Positions 1 to 8,858 of a stretch of DNA of 64,000 nt are shown piece after piece. The first letter of the stretch is position 1. The number at the start of each line of letters is the position of its first letter. Source of the stretch: an uncultured Odoribacter sp. (lineage in GTDB: Bacteria; Bacteroidota; Bacteroidia; Bacteroidales; Marinifilaceae); assembly GCA_910588375.1 (NCBI GenBank), contig CAJUQA010000008.1, positions 48,787 through 112,786 on the forward strand, given 5' to 3'. The notes beneath the pieces are model-generated. The model had not been told where the DNA came from, searched no databases, and saw nothing but the letters and a program-made list of their open reading frames with translations. The position numbers and the translations under genes are program-made.

Positions 1-703
1 GATACTGGGAGTAGTTGGTATCCTGGTACTCGTCCACCAGCACGTAATTGAATTTGTTCTGGTATTTATCCAGAATTTCCGGGAAATCGCGAAAAAGAAT
101 GTTGGTTTGCAGCAACAGGTCGTCAAAGTCCATGGCATCGCTTTGCTTGCAACGGAGCTGATAATGTTTGTAGATTTCTGCTATCATGGGCTTCCGAGCT
201 GCCTTGTCGGCTTCGATGATTCGGTCGGATTGTGCATATGCCTGTGCGACAATCAGGTTGTTTTTTGCCATGGAAATCCGTCCCAGCACATCGTTGGGCT
301 TGTAGATTTTGTCGTCTAATTTCAAGTCTTTGACGATGCTCTTGATGAGATTTTTGGAATCCTGGGTGTCGTAAATAGTGAAATTGGAAGTATAGCCCAG
401 TTTCTCCGCTTCAAAACGCAGGATTTTGGAGAAAACGGAATGAAATGTCCCCATCCAGAGATTTGCGGCATTCTCCGCCCCGACAAGTTGGGCGATACGT
501 TTCTGCATTTCCCGGGCTGCTTTGTTCGTGAAGGTTAAAGCCAGGATTTTGTAAGCGGGTATCCCTTTCCCCAACAGATGGGCAATACGATAGGTCAGTA
601 CACGGGTTTTTCCGGAACCGGCTCCGGCAATCACAAGGGAAGGGCCTTCCGAGTGCAGAACGGCTTCTTGCTGGTTGTTATTCAGTTCGTTTAAAAAGTC
701 CAC
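1..703 (-). CDS. ATP-dependent DNA helicase UvrD/PcrA (N-terminal part, runs off the window)
   Basis: Superfamily 1A 3'-5' DNA helicase acting in repair and replication-fork maintenance. Only the first 234 codons are in the window; the 3' part lies beyond base 1. Visible are the Walker A motif AGAGSGKTR near residue 25, the motif Ia region ALTFTNKAA, and motif II DEYQDTN close to the window edge. The start is taken as GTG at 703 (VDFLNELNNNQQEAV), because PcrA/UvrD homologues begin with this segment and no ATG lies nearby in frame. A -7 promoter box sits at 746-753, leaving a leader of roughly 35 nt. The family assignment is firm; which paralogue it is cannot be settled from the fragment. Confidence 0.93.
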   Translation of the reverse strand, partial: MDFLNELNNNQQEAVLHSEGPSLVIAGAGSGKTRVLTYRIAHLLGKGIPAYKILALTFTNKAAREMQKRIAQLVGAENAANLWMGTFHSVFSKILRFEAEKLGYTSNFTIYDTQDSKNLIKSIVKDLKLDDKIYKPNDVLGRISMAKNNLIVAQAYAQSDRIIEADKAARKPMIAEIYKHYQLRCKQSDAMDFDDLLLQTNILFRDFPEILDKYQNKFNYVLVDEYQDTNYSQY

Positions 704-745
704 GGTCGTATATTCTGGTCAGTGCGGCATCCCGCTATTCTCATG

Positions 746-753
746 CAAAATTA
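746..753 (-). promoter_or_regulatory. Putative -7 promoter box for the UvrD/PcrA gene
   Basis: The minus strand reads TAATTTTG, a match to the Bacteroidota -7 consensus TAnnTTTG, about 43 bp before the GTG start. No clear -33 TTTG was found at 19-21 bp. Confidence 0.5.
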
Positions 754-898
754 GAAATTTAATTTTAGAATCGGGTATAAGTGGTGCAAAAGGTCGGGAC
801 ATGGTGGTGTCGGTGCCTGAAATCAAAAGTTTAAAATAAGGCTGGTTTCCGATTTTTTAATTAATATTGTATGTTGAAAACTATAAGTGTTAAAAGAG

Positions 899-2188
899 AT
901 GAAGTTTTTGTGGATATGGTGTCTCGGGCTGCTCTGTGTGTATACTGCCAAAGCTCAGTTGCCACAGTTGGAAGGATGTATTTATTCGGTTGAAACATTG
1001 AATACTCCGGACGGATTCCCTTTTCTGGCTGTGAAAGATGTGGCTGGAAATGGCCGTGGCGGGCAGGTTCGTTTTAATGCCGGAAGTTCGGGATGGGTAT
1101 ACAAGTGGATGTATGAAGGTGTAGAGTCTGGGACGGGGACTTATGCCGCCGATTCTTCCGATTTCGTTTTTCCGTTGCAGGGGAATGGAGTCTATTCCGT
1201 TACTGCGGAGAAAGAAGGGGAAGAGAGTAAGACATCGGGCGATTTTCGTATTTTCTATGTACATGTTCCTGAATTTGAGTTAAATGTGGTGGAAGAAACA
1301 CGGTATGACTGTGAAGGCATAAAATTGAGAATTGACGGTTTTCAGCCGGCTTTTTATCTGTATGGGGAGGATGTGCATTATTACGGCGCCCATAGTGTTG
1401 AATATCTTTTGTCTACCCGGCAGGAACCGATTATTTCAGTAGATTATTGGCCGGATGGAATGGAGATTTTCCAGACGGTGGATTACCGGGATGCACGCTA
1501 CACGTTGAGGATAATGGATAAGTTCGGGTTTGAGTGGACAAGTACGGAAGCGGAATATATTTCCGTCATTCCGAAGGCGAAAATGAGTTTTAAATTGCTC
1601 AATACGGTAAAGGTGGATGGATACGGGGAGGATATGGGACAGGCGCCTTTGGATGTGGAGTTTACGGACGAAAGTGTGAATGCGCAGTCGTATAAATGGT
1701 ATTTGTATAAGGATACGGCCGATTTGAAAGATCCCTTGCCCACATTGGAAGATAGTTTGATGGATAATAGGATTCGGTATGAACAGGATTTTACCTATAC
1801 TTATGAGCATCCCGGATTGTATAGGGTGAGATTGGAAGTCATTAATACGGCGGGTCCGAATAATTGTTGGGATACGACGGAATTGAAAGATATAAAAGTG
1901 ATTCAGTCGCTGGTAAATGTTCCGAATGTATTTACGCCTAACGGAGACGGAATCAATGATATTTTCCGTGTGCAGGTATTGTCGTCAACCTCTTTTCATG
2001 CCGTAATTATCAACCGGTGGGGGCGTAAAGTATATGAATGGAGCGACCAGAGCGGAGGATGGGACGGGAAAGTCAATGGGACGGATGCGAGTCCGGGAAC
2101 CTATTATTATATTATAACGGCCCGGGGACTTGAAAAGAACAATCCTCCGAAATATGTGAAAAAAGGGGCTTTGCTATTGGTGCGTTGA
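899..2188 (+). CDS. Secreted protein with gliding-motility-type (T9SS type B) C-terminal sorting domain
   Basis: A 429-residue exported protein. It has an N-terminal signal peptide (MKFLWIWCLGLLCVYTAKA), a middle part with PKD-like beta features (about residues 220-335), and a C-terminal module starting VPNVFTPNGDGINDIF. That module is the hallmark of the CHU_C / TIGR04131 sorting domain used by the type IX secretion system for surface delivery. The sequence ends KKGALLLVR, as usual for the module. An upstream in-frame GTG at 887 exists, but ATG 899 places the signal peptide correctly. The next gene, lemA, starts 21 bp downstream. The sorting role is family knowledge; the cargo function is unknown. 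Confidence 0.85.
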   Translation: MKFLWIWCLGLLCVYTAKAQLPQLEGCIYSVETLNTPDGFPFLAVKDVAGNGRGGQVRFNAGSSGWVYKWMYEGVESGTGTYAADSSDFVFPLQGNGVYSVTAEKEGEESKTSGDFRIFYVHVPEFELNVVEETRYDCEGIKLRIDGFQPAFYLYGEDVHYYGAHSVEYLLSTRQEPIISVDYWPDGMEIFQTVDYRDARYTLRIMDKFGFEWTSTEAEYISVIPKAKMSFKLLNTVKVDGYGEDMGQAPLDVEFTDESVNAQSYKWYLYKDTADLKDPLPTLEDSLMDNRIRYEQDFTYTYEHPGLYRVRLEVINTAGPNNCWDTTELKDIKVIQSLVNVPNVFTPNGDGINDIFRVQVLSSTSFHAVIINRWGRKVYEWSDQSGGWDGKVNGTDASPGTYYYIITARGLEKNNPPKYVKKGALLLVR

Positions 2189-2209
2189 AATGTATAAATA
2201 AATAGGAAT

Positions 2210-2770
2210 ATGATAGGTTATATTATTTTAGGTGTTGCAGTGATTCTGGTGTTTACGGCTATATCTGCCTACAATACTTTAGTGAAATTAAGGAATAATC
2301 GGGAAAATGCTTTTGCCGATATAGATGTACAGTTAAAACAGCGCCATGACTTGGTACCTCAGTTGGTGGCGACAGTGAAAGGCTATGCCGCCCATGAAAA
2401 AGAGACGCTTGACCGGGTGGTGAGTGCTCGCAGCGGAGCGCTGAATGCCCGGACGATTGATGAAAAGATTGCGGCTGAAAATGCTTTGACTTCCGCGTTG
2501 GCGGGTTTGAAAATAACGGTAGAGGCCTATCCGGAACTTAAGGCAAACGAAAACTTTATGCAATTGCAGCAAGAAATTTCGGATGTGGAGAATAAATTAG
2601 CGGCTGTCAGACGTTATTTCAATTCGGCTACAAAGGAGCTGAATACCTCGGTGGAGAGTTTTCCCTCGAATATCATTGCCAATATGTTCGGCTTTCATAA
2701 AGAGGTGATGTTTGACCTGGGTGCGGAACAACGGGCAGATTTGGACCGGGCTCCGGAAATTAAATTCTAA
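2210..2770 (+). CDS. lemA: LemA family membrane protein
   Basis: A 186-residue LemA protein. It has an N-terminal transmembrane segment (IILGVAVILVFTAISAYNTLV), then the conserved block with RNNRENAFADIDVQLKQRHD and LVPQLVATVKGYA, and a C-terminal helical part with the family's FGF-like end (NMFGFHKEVMFD). LemA proteins carry a short N-terminal membrane anchor with a long coiled helical domain; their biochemical role is unsettled. The gene is 12 bp upstream of an M48 protease gene. This LemA-M48 pairing is very common and suggests a shared membrane quality-control job. Confidence 0.95.
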   Translation: MIGYIILGVAVILVFTAISAYNTLVKLRNNRENAFADIDVQLKQRHDLVPQLVATVKGYAAHEKETLDRVVSARSGALNARTIDEKIAAENALTSALAGLKITVEAYPELKANENFMQLQQEISDVENKLAAVRRYFNSATKELNTSVESFPSNIIANMFGFHKEVMFDLGAEQRADLDRAPEIKF

Positions 2771-2782
2771 GCAGGGACACGG

Positions 2783-3748
2783 ATGGAATATGTCGGTATC
2801 GTAACCCAGCAGCGGCGGAATAATATCCGTACGTTTGTACTTCTTTTCCTATTCCCGTGTTTGGTTACGGGATTAGTTTATTTGTTTTGTTTTTTGTTGG
2901 GATGGTTGCAATGGGGAAATCAGCCGGAGGTGGATTTGTATGAAGAGGTAGGAATTCTTTTTGTCAGAAGTGCCCCGTTTGCCATCGGAGGTGTGCTGTT
3001 GTGGTTTGTGATTGCGTATTTTGTGAATGTGTCGGTAATTAATGCGGCTACCGGAGCGAAGCCTCTGACGCGGAAAGAAAATATGCGGGTTTACAACTTA
3101 GTGGAAAATCTTTGTATGACCCAAGGCATGCGGACCCCCAAAATCAATATCATGTATGATGACTCCCTGAATGCCTATGCCAGCGGAATCAATGAAAGTA
3201 CCTATACGGTAACTTTATCTCAAGGAATCATCGAGAAACTGAATGACGAAGAGTTGGAAGGGGTGATAGCCCATGAATTGACGCACATTCGTAATAGGGA
3301 TGTACGTTTATTGATTGTTTCCATCGTCTTTGTCGGTATTTTTGCCATGCTCTCTCAAATTACCCTGAACATTTTTTTACGTAGTCCTCGGGTGCGTAGC
3401 CGAAACAATAAAAACAACGGGGTGGTGGTCATTATTTTGATAGCTCTTGTGGTGTCAGCCATTGGGTATTTATTTGCTTCACTGATGCGTTTCGCCATAT
3501 CCCGCAAACGGGAATATATGGCTGATGCTGGTGCGGCGGAAATGACCCGTAATCCCTTGGGCTTAGCTAATGCTTTGCGAAAAATATCCGGTAATCCCAC
3601 CCTTACATCCGTTACCCGTAAAGACGTGGCCCAGCTTTTCATCGCGGCGCCCTGTGCGAAAACGAAAACGGCCTTGTTGGGATTCAGCGGCTTATTCGCC
3701 ACTCATCCTCCCATTGAGAAAAGAATAGAGATACTGGAAAATTTTTAA
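2783..3748 (+). CDS. M48 family (HtpX-like) membrane zinc metalloprotease
   Basis: A 321-residue membrane protease. Two hydrophobic segments lie in the first 100 residues and more around residues 170-240. The zinc motif is HELTH in VIAHELTHIRNRD (about residue 165), and the third-ligand region is KREYMADAGA. This arrangement matches HtpX/M48B peptidases, which degrade misfolded membrane proteins from the cytoplasmic side. It follows lemA by 12 bp and is probably co-transcribed. It ends about 70 bp before a strong hairpin terminator shared with the opposing tRNA gene. Confidence 0.93.
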   Translation: MEYVGIVTQQRRNNIRTFVLLFLFPCLVTGLVYLFCFLLGWLQWGNQPEVDLYEEVGILFVRSAPFAIGGVLLWFVIAYFVNVSVINAATGAKPLTRKENMRVYNLVENLCMTQGMRTPKINIMYDDSLNAYASGINESTYTVTLSQGIIEKLNDEELEGVIAHELTHIRNRDVRLLIVSIVFVGIFAMLSQITLNIFLRSPRVRSRNNKNNGVVVIILIALVVSAIGYLFASLMRFAISRKREYMADAGAAEMTRNPLGLANALRKISGNPTLTSVTRKDVAQLFIAAPCAKTKTALLGFSGLFATHPPIEKRIEILENF

Positions 3749-3816
3749 AAAATCGGGACAGGAAACACACAACATTATATAGCCTTTTAAAAGATAGTGT
3801 ATTCTCAAAGGTATAT

Positions 3817-3855
3817 AAAAAAAGGAAGTTAAACATTGTCTAACTTCCTTTTTTT
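3817..3855. terminator. Bidirectional intrinsic terminator between the M48 protease gene and tRNA-Leu
   Basis: Arms AAAAAAAGGAAGTTA (3817-3831) and TAACTTCCTTTTTTT (3841-3855) pair perfectly around a 9-nt loop. T-runs exist on both strands, so it can serve the protease gene (+) and the tRNA (-). Confidence 0.85.
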
Positions 3856-3859
3856 GGTG

Positions 3860-3944
3860 TACCCAGGGCGGGAATCGAACCCGCACGTCTGTTGAGGACA
3901 CTGGATTTTGAGTCCAGCGCGTCTACCAATTCCGCCACCTGGGC
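3860..3944 (-). tRNA. tRNA-Leu (anticodon CAA)
   Basis: On the minus strand an 85-nt cloverleaf starts GCCCAGGTGGCGGAATTGG. It has a 7-bp acceptor stem (with one G-U pair), an anticodon stem CTGGA/TCCAG around loop CTCAAAA with anticodon CAA, a long class-II variable arm, and a T-arm with GGTTCGA. The discriminator is A. CCA is not encoded. The adjoining terminator is at 3817-3855. Confidence 0.96.
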
Positions 3945-4060
3945 AAAGAACTCGGGTGCAAAAGTAGAGATTTTTTTTATATCTGCAAATCCTTTCCTCA
4001 TTTTTTTATATTTCTTGTGTTTTTCCTGAAAAAATGAAAAGGTGTCGGATGTAATATTAA

Positions 4061-4092
4061 TTTGGGAGAAGTCAGGTAGATTGTTATTTTTG
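4061..4092 (+). promoter_or_regulatory. Bacteroidota sigma-70 type promoter for the GH20 gene
   Basis: TTTG at 4061-4064, a 20-bp spacer, then TATTTTTG at 4085-4092. This is a full match to the TTTG-N19-21-TAnnTTTG consensus. It lies 23 bp upstream of ATG 4115. Confidence 0.75.
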
Positions 4093-4114
4093 CAATTATT
4101 AAATTTATAGAGTC

Positions 4115-6388
4115 ATGCGTGGTTATTTTTATTATGTCGGAGTTGTGGTTATATTAGCTGTTTCTTTCCTTTCTTGTAAGACTGAGCAAGTTTGTAAGCA
4201 ACTGGAAGTAATTCCTGTTCCTGAGAATGTGGAATTCGGAGAAGGTGTATGTCGGTTGGATAACCACACTTATTTGCATGTGCCCGTAGGAAAAGAAGGA
4301 CAATTTATAGCGGCAGGACTCGATTCGTTGACGAATTCTTTGGTTTCTTATCGTTTTGGCCGGGATGGGATTGAAAACGGAGGAAATTATATACGTTTTT
4401 CTTTAGATAGTTTGAGCGGTATAGCTACGGAAGGGTATGTACTGAATATTCAGCCGGAGGGTGTTGATATAAAGGCGGCCGCTTCTGCCGGTTTGTTTTA
4501 TGGTATGCAGACCTTCCTGCAAATATTGAACGACCGGCATTTTTATAAGGAAGACCGTCAGTATTGGTTATTGCCTGTTTTGCGGATAACGGATAAACCT
4601 GCTTTCTCATACCGGGGACTTCATCTGGATGTGTCCCGTCATTTTTTCCCCATCGCGTTTATAAAAAAATACATAGATTTAATGGCTGTGTATAAATTGA
4701 ACCGCTTTCATTGGCATTTGACGGATGCGGGTGGATGGCGGTTTGAAGTCAAAAAGTATCCGGAACTGACCTGTCGGGGGGCTTGGCGGACTCAGGAAGA
4801 TTGGAAGAAATGGTGGAATGAGGGAGATCGTTCCTATGTGGAAGAAGGAAAAGAGGGTGCTTATGGTGGTTACTATACTCAGGAGGAAATCCGGGAGGTT
4901 GTGGCTTATGCGGCAGCCCGCCATATAGAGGTGATACCGGAAATTGAAATGCCTGGACATTCGGAAGAAGTTTTGACAGTATATCCGGAATTGAAATGTC
5001 CGAATAGTAAAAAAAGCGGGGAATTTTGTGCCGGTAAAGAGGCTTCTTTCCGGTTTCTTGAAAACATTCTGGAAGAAGTGATGGAACTTTTCCCTTCGGA
5101 ATATATCCATATCGGAGGGGATGAGGCTTCGAAAAATGCCTGGAAGAAGTGTCCTTTGTGCCAGAAAAGAATCAAGACTGAGCATTTGAAAGATGAAAAA
5201 GAGCTGCAAAGTTATTTTATTAAACGGATGGAAAAATTCTTAACAGCCAAAGGACGGAAAATTATCGGTTGGGATGAGATTTTGGAAGGAGGATTGGCAC
5301 CGGAGGCCACAGTCATGTCCTGGAGAGGGGAAAAAGGTGGTATTGAGGCTGCCCGTTCCGGCCATGATGTGATTATGACACCGGGGGCATATTGCTATTT
5401 TGACAGTTATCAGGCGGAACCTTCCACCCAGCCTTATGCCATAGGTGGTTTTCTGCCTTATTTGAAGGTTTATTCCTATTCTCCGGTACCTCGGGAATTG
5501 TCGGCCAAAGAAGCCCGTCATATTTTGGGAGCTCAGGCCAATATCTGGACGGAATATATCGGTACGCCGGAACATGTGGAATACATGGCATATCCCCGGG
5601 CCTTGGCTTTGGCGGAAGTGGTGTGGTCGCCTGAAGAAAGGAAGGATAGTGACGACTTTAAACGTCGGGTGCAGGCACATATTCGGCACTTACAGCAAAA
5701 AGGTGTCAATGTTTTCCCCTTGAGCGACCGCATAGAAATGAATATGGAAGTGGATACCGTGAAAAAAAGTATTCTGGTAAGTTTTGATTCTGAGAAGTAT
5801 AAGCCGGAAATACGTTATACGCTTGACGGTTCGTTACCTGACGAAAAATCTCTTCTTTATGAAGGACCTTTCCGGATTGATTCTGCCGAAGTCAAGGCGG
5901 CTTTATTCCAGGACGGGAAAAGAGGAAATATCTCGAAAGGGCGCTTCGATTATCACAAAGCAGTAGGGAAAAAAGTAAATTATACGAATAGATACAGTGG
6001 TTCTTATCCTGCGGCCGGTGAGATTACTTTGACCGATGGCTATCGTGGCGGACTTACTTATGGTGATGGCCGTTGGCAGGGATTTCTGAAAAATCTGGAT
6101 GTCGTGATTGATATGGAAACCGTCCAGCTTTTGCATAGTGTCGATATCAAATTCATGCAGCTGACAGGTCCCGGGGTATATATGCCTCAGTATGTGCAGG
6201 TCAGTGTCTCTCAAAATGGTAAAGACTTTACGGAAGTGGGACAAGTGAAAAATGACATTCCTTCCGACAAATCGGATTTATTCTTTAAGAATTTTACTGT
6301 GAATTTCTCCGCGGAAGCTCGCTATATCCGGATTTTTGCCCGGAAGCAAGCTGGATTTATGTTTACGGACGAGATTGTGGTATATTGA
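4115..6388 (+). CDS. Beta-N-acetylhexosaminidase, GH20, lipoprotein
   Basis: A 757-residue exo-hexosaminidase that removes terminal GlcNAc/GalNAc from glycans. The signal peptide ends in a lipobox (VSFLSC), so the protein is probably anchored to a membrane as a lipoprotein. Order of parts: GH20b N-terminal domain (about 30-150); TIM-barrel catalytic domain (about 155-520) with GLHLDVSRHFFP, HWHLTDAGGWR, IPEIEMPGH and the catalytic Asp-Glu pair in HIGGDEA; a small beta domain resembling chitobiase C-terminal/Fn3-associated domains (about 550-615); and an F5/8-type discoidin domain (about 630-757). It is a single-gene unit behind a consensus promoter. The substrate is not predictable beyond terminal HexNAc; host mucin glycans are a reasonable guess. 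Confidence 0.95.
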   Translation: MRGYFYYVGVVVILAVSFLSCKTEQVCKQLEVIPVPENVEFGEGVCRLDNHTYLHVPVGKEGQFIAAGLDSLTNSLVSYRFGRDGIENGGNYIRFSLDSLSGIATEGYVLNIQPEGVDIKAAASAGLFYGMQTFLQILNDRHFYKEDRQYWLLPVLRITDKPAFSYRGLHLDVSRHFFPIAFIKKYIDLMAVYKLNRFHWHLTDAGGWRFEVKKYPELTCRGAWRTQEDWKKWWNEGDRSYVEEGKEGAYGGYYTQEEIREVVAYAAARHIEVIPEIEMPGHSEEVLTVYPELKCPNSKKSGEFCAGKEASFRFLENILEEVMELFPSEYIHIGGDEASKNAWKKCPLCQKRIKTEHLKDEKELQSYFIKRMEKFLTAKGRKIIGWDEILEGGLAPEATVMSWRGEKGGIEAARSGHDVIMTPGAYCYFDSYQAEPSTQPYAIGGFLPYLKVYSYSPVPRELSAKEARHILGAQANIWTEYIGTPEHVEYMAYPRALALAEVVWSPEERKDSDDFKRRVQAHIRHLQQKGVNVFPLSDRIEMNMEVDTVKKSILVSFDSEKYKPEIRYTLDGSLPDEKSLLYEGPFRIDSAEVKAALFQDGKRGNISKGRFDYHKAVGKKVNYTNRYSGSYPAAGEITLTDGYRGGLTYGDGRWQGFLKNLDVVIDMETVQLLHSVDIKFMQLTGPGVYMPQYVQVSVSQNGKDFTEVGQVKNDIPSDKSDLFFKNFTVNFSAEARYIRIFARKQAGFMFTDEIVVY

Positions 6389-6534
6389 ATCGCATTTGTT
6401 AATAATGCTCTGAACGTGGGATATTAATCTTGCCCTTGGCTTGGTATAATATCTTTAAGAATTGTTGTATTGTATTTTTCTTCTGAACTCTTTGTTTTTT
6501 ATTGCGTAAATGGAATCGATAAAAAGAGGAGACA

Positions 6535-7248
6535 GTGGAAACGAGAGCATGGACATATCAAAACAGTATTCAGACTACATTATTTCGGCGGAACTATATG
6601 TCCGCCGTTTTTGTCTGGATGGCTTTGGGATTGGGACTGACGGGAGGAGTGGCGACCTGTATTTTGTCGGTTCCTGTGATACGGGAAGTGATGCAGGGTA
6701 ATAGGGAATTGTTTGTTACTTTGTTTTTTATCGAGTCCTTTTTAGTCTGGGGAACAACGCTTTGGATAGAAAAACTTTCTCTCTTCCGGAGCATCGTAAG
6801 CGGATTGGGATATGCCGTTTTGAATGGAATTACGTGGGCGGCTCTGTTCTTTTCATTCACCGGAGAATCCGTGGCTCCCGTATTTTATGTTTCAGCGGCC
6901 ACTTTTGTCCTGATGGGGATATATGGATTGCTGACTTCCCGGGATGTGACCCGTACGGAAAATATCCGAAGATTTATTCTGACCGGCATCCTCATGACTT
7001 TTCTTTTCAACTTGATTGTGGGTAGTCACAGCCTTTGCTGGGTAACTTCTTTGGCGGGAATCGGCATCTTTACTTGGCTTATTGCTTCGGATGTGTGTCA
7101 TATCGGGAAAATGTCCGGATATACGCTTCCGGAACAACCGCTTTGTTTTAAAAATGCCATACAGGGAGCCTTGCCGCTTTATTTGGGGTTCATGAACCTG
7201 ATTTTATTTTTTCTCAGGATATTGGGAATACAGCGGCAAACTTCTTGA
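6535..7248 (+). CDS. Bax inhibitor-1 / YccA family membrane protein
   Basis: A 237-residue integral membrane protein with seven apparent hydrophobic segments and the typical N-terminal NYMSAVFVWMALGLGLTG block of the BI-1 (UPF0005) family. These proteins are proposed calcium-leak channels or modulators of membrane proteases such as FtsH. The only in-frame start after the preceding stop (6520-6522) that precedes this block is GTG 6535. M22 at 6598 would cut into the conserved region, so GTG is preferred. The family has neighbours of no fixed type, and here it is followed by a HAD phosphatase gene 42 bp on. Confidence 0.85.
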   Translation: METRAWTYQNSIQTTLFRRNYMSAVFVWMALGLGLTGGVATCILSVPVIREVMQGNRELFVTLFFIESFLVWGTTLWIEKLSLFRSIVSGLGYAVLNGITWAALFFSFTGESVAPVFYVSAATFVLMGIYGLLTSRDVTRTENIRRFILTGILMTFLFNLIVGSHSLCWVTSLAGIGIFTWLIASDVCHIGKMSGYTLPEQPLCFKNAIQGALPLYLGFMNLILFFLRILGIQRQTS

Positions 7249-7257
7249 AGATTCTGT

Positions 7258-7265
7258 TATTTTTG
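7258..7265 (+). promoter_or_regulatory. Putative -7 promoter box for the HAD phosphatase gene
   Basis: TATTTTTG matches TAnnTTTG, 25 bp before ATG 7291. No good -33 element is seen. Confidence 0.45.
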
Positions 7266-7290
7266 CAGAGAAGATTTTATCAGATACCGT

Positions 7291-7890
7291 ATGAAAAATA
7301 TCATATTCGATTTAGGTGGGGTTGTATTGGATTGGAATCCGGAAAAAGTAAGAAAAGAGTTTAAAGAAAATCCGGAATTGCCCCGTTTCTTATTTGACAG
7401 TGGCTTTTTTCAAAAGCATTGGACGGAATTTGACCGGGGAACTTATACGGAAGAAGAGATGGTTGCGAAAATGGCGGCTCTATCCGGCTTTTCTCTTCCG
7501 GATTGCCGGTTATTTATGGAATATATCAAACATTCGCTGGTTGATATTCCCCGTACGGTCGAACTTATCCGGAGCTTGTCGGAGCAAGGATATCCTTTAT
7601 ATTGCTTGTCTAACATGTCCCGCGAATTTTACGATTATCTGAAACACCGGGAAGTATTCCGTTACTTTACGGGACAGATTATTTCCGCCCATGAAGGCAT
7701 GGTCAAGCCGGATGAAGATATTTTCAATGTATTGCTCGACCGTTTTCACCTCGAACCGCATGAATGCCTATTTATTGATGATTTGCCGGCCAATGTGAAA
7801 ACAGCTGTCGACATGGGCTTTCATACAGTTCTTTTTGCCGACAAAGAAAAGGGCTACTGGGCTATCGACCGTTTTATTGCAGCGTCCTGA
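7291..7890 (+). CDS. HAD-superfamily phosphatase, YihX-like (class IA)
   Basis: A 199-residue HAD hydrolase. Motif I is FDLGGVVLDWN, with the nucleophile Asp at residue 7. Motif II is around YCLSNMS, the motif III lysine is in GMVKPDEDIF, and motif IV is FIDDLPANV. The short cap between motifs I and II is helical, as in YihX (glucose-1-phosphate phosphatase) and related small sugar phosphatases. The substrate remains inference. The last 17 bp overlap the end of the convergent sugar-dehydratase gene. Confidence 0.88.
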   Translation: MKNIIFDLGGVVLDWNPEKVRKEFKENPELPRFLFDSGFFQKHWTEFDRGTYTEEEMVAKMAALSGFSLPDCRLFMEYIKHSLVDIPRTVELIRSLSEQGYPLYCLSNMSREFYDYLKHREVFRYFTGQIISAHEGMVKPDEDIFNVLLDRFHLEPHECLFIDDLPANVKTAVDMGFHTVLFADKEKGYWAIDRFIAAS

Positions 7891-8854
7891 TTAAAGCCTT
7901 CACCTCTTCCACCGTCATTTTGTCCGGATTATTTTCAGAATTAAACTCAAATCCCACGGGGACGGGCTTTGCCGAATAATGGAGGCAAAAAGTGGCTTTG
8001 TCTCCGTAAGAAGGAACAATGATGTAAGCCTCCGGGGCTTCAATGGTATGAAACGAATCATAACGGGTAATCATTTCTTCATAGAGCTTTTCGCCCGGTC
8101 TTAACCCCACCACCTCTATTTGGGCCGTTTCATCCACAGCCTGCGCAATCGTCAGAATATTGTAGGACTTGATTTTGGGAGCGATAATCTCACCGCCCAG
8201 TGCATGCGGCAGGCATCGGAAAGCAATCTGCACACACTCCTCCACCGTCGCCATAAAACGGGTCATGTCGGGATGCGTGACAGGAAGTATCCCGTTCTCC
8301 TTTGCCTTCTTCATGAAAAACGGGATAACCGTACCCGTGGAACCGAACATATTGCCATAGCGGATAACGGATGTTTTTAAATGGGGATATTCCTTATGTG
8401 CGGCGATAAACAGCTTGTCGGACAACATTTTGGATGCTCCGTAGGCATTATTTACCAAAGAGGCCATATCGGTAGACAGGGCGAGAATTTGTTTCACTCC
8501 TTGGTTCACGGCGCCCTGAATGAGATTGTGAGCTCCGATAATGTTGCTCTCCACCGCTTCCCACGGGTTGGCTTCCGCCTCCGGAACAATCCGCATGGCA
8601 GCTGTGTGAACCACAATATCTATCCCTTGGCAAGCCCGTTCAACATCCTCCGCACAGGCCATATTACCGCTGATAAAATGTAGACGACTGTCCGGAAAAC
8701 GTAATTGCATCATATGCTGCTTTTCCCGGTCTCGGGAAAAAATAACAATCTCCTTCACATCCAGATAGGTTTCTAAAACCATCTCGGTGAACTTTTGGCC
8801 GAAAGAGCCTGTGCCTCCTGTAATTAATATGCGTTGACCGGTGAACATAAACAA
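7874..8854 (-). CDS. PseB/CapD-like nucleotide-sugar 4,6-dehydratase-type SDR with altered active site
   Basis: A 326-residue extended SDR protein of the polysaccharide-biosynthesis (Polysacc_synt_2) family. The NAD-binding motif GGTGSFGQ is near residue 14. It aligns with PseB/FlaA1, the inverting UDP-GlcNAc 4,6-dehydratase. The canonical active-site stretch STDKAxxPxxxYGATK is STDMASLVNNAYGASK here: Asp129 and Tyr138 are kept, but the catalytic Lys is Met130. The AALKH segment reads AAMRI. The start follows the MATE gene stop by 4 bp, so the two are co-transcribed. It may be a divergent dehydratase, an epimerase, or an inactive relative. Confidence 0.85.
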   Translation of the reverse strand: MFMFTGQRILITGGTGSFGQKFTEMVLETYLDVKEIVIFSRDREKQHMMQLRFPDSRLHFISGNMACAEDVERACQGIDIVVHTAAMRIVPEAEANPWEAVESNIIGAHNLIQGAVNQGVKQILALSTDMASLVNNAYGASKMLSDKLFIAAHKEYPHLKTSVIRYGNMFGSTGTVIPFFMKKAKENGILPVTHPDMTRFMATVEECVQIAFRCLPHALGGEIIAPKIKSYNILTIAQAVDETAQIEVVGLRPGEKLYEEMITRYDSFHTIEAPEAYIIVPSYGDKATFCLHYSAKPVPVGFEFNSENNPDKMTVEEVKALIRTLQ

Positions 8855-8858
8855 AGTG

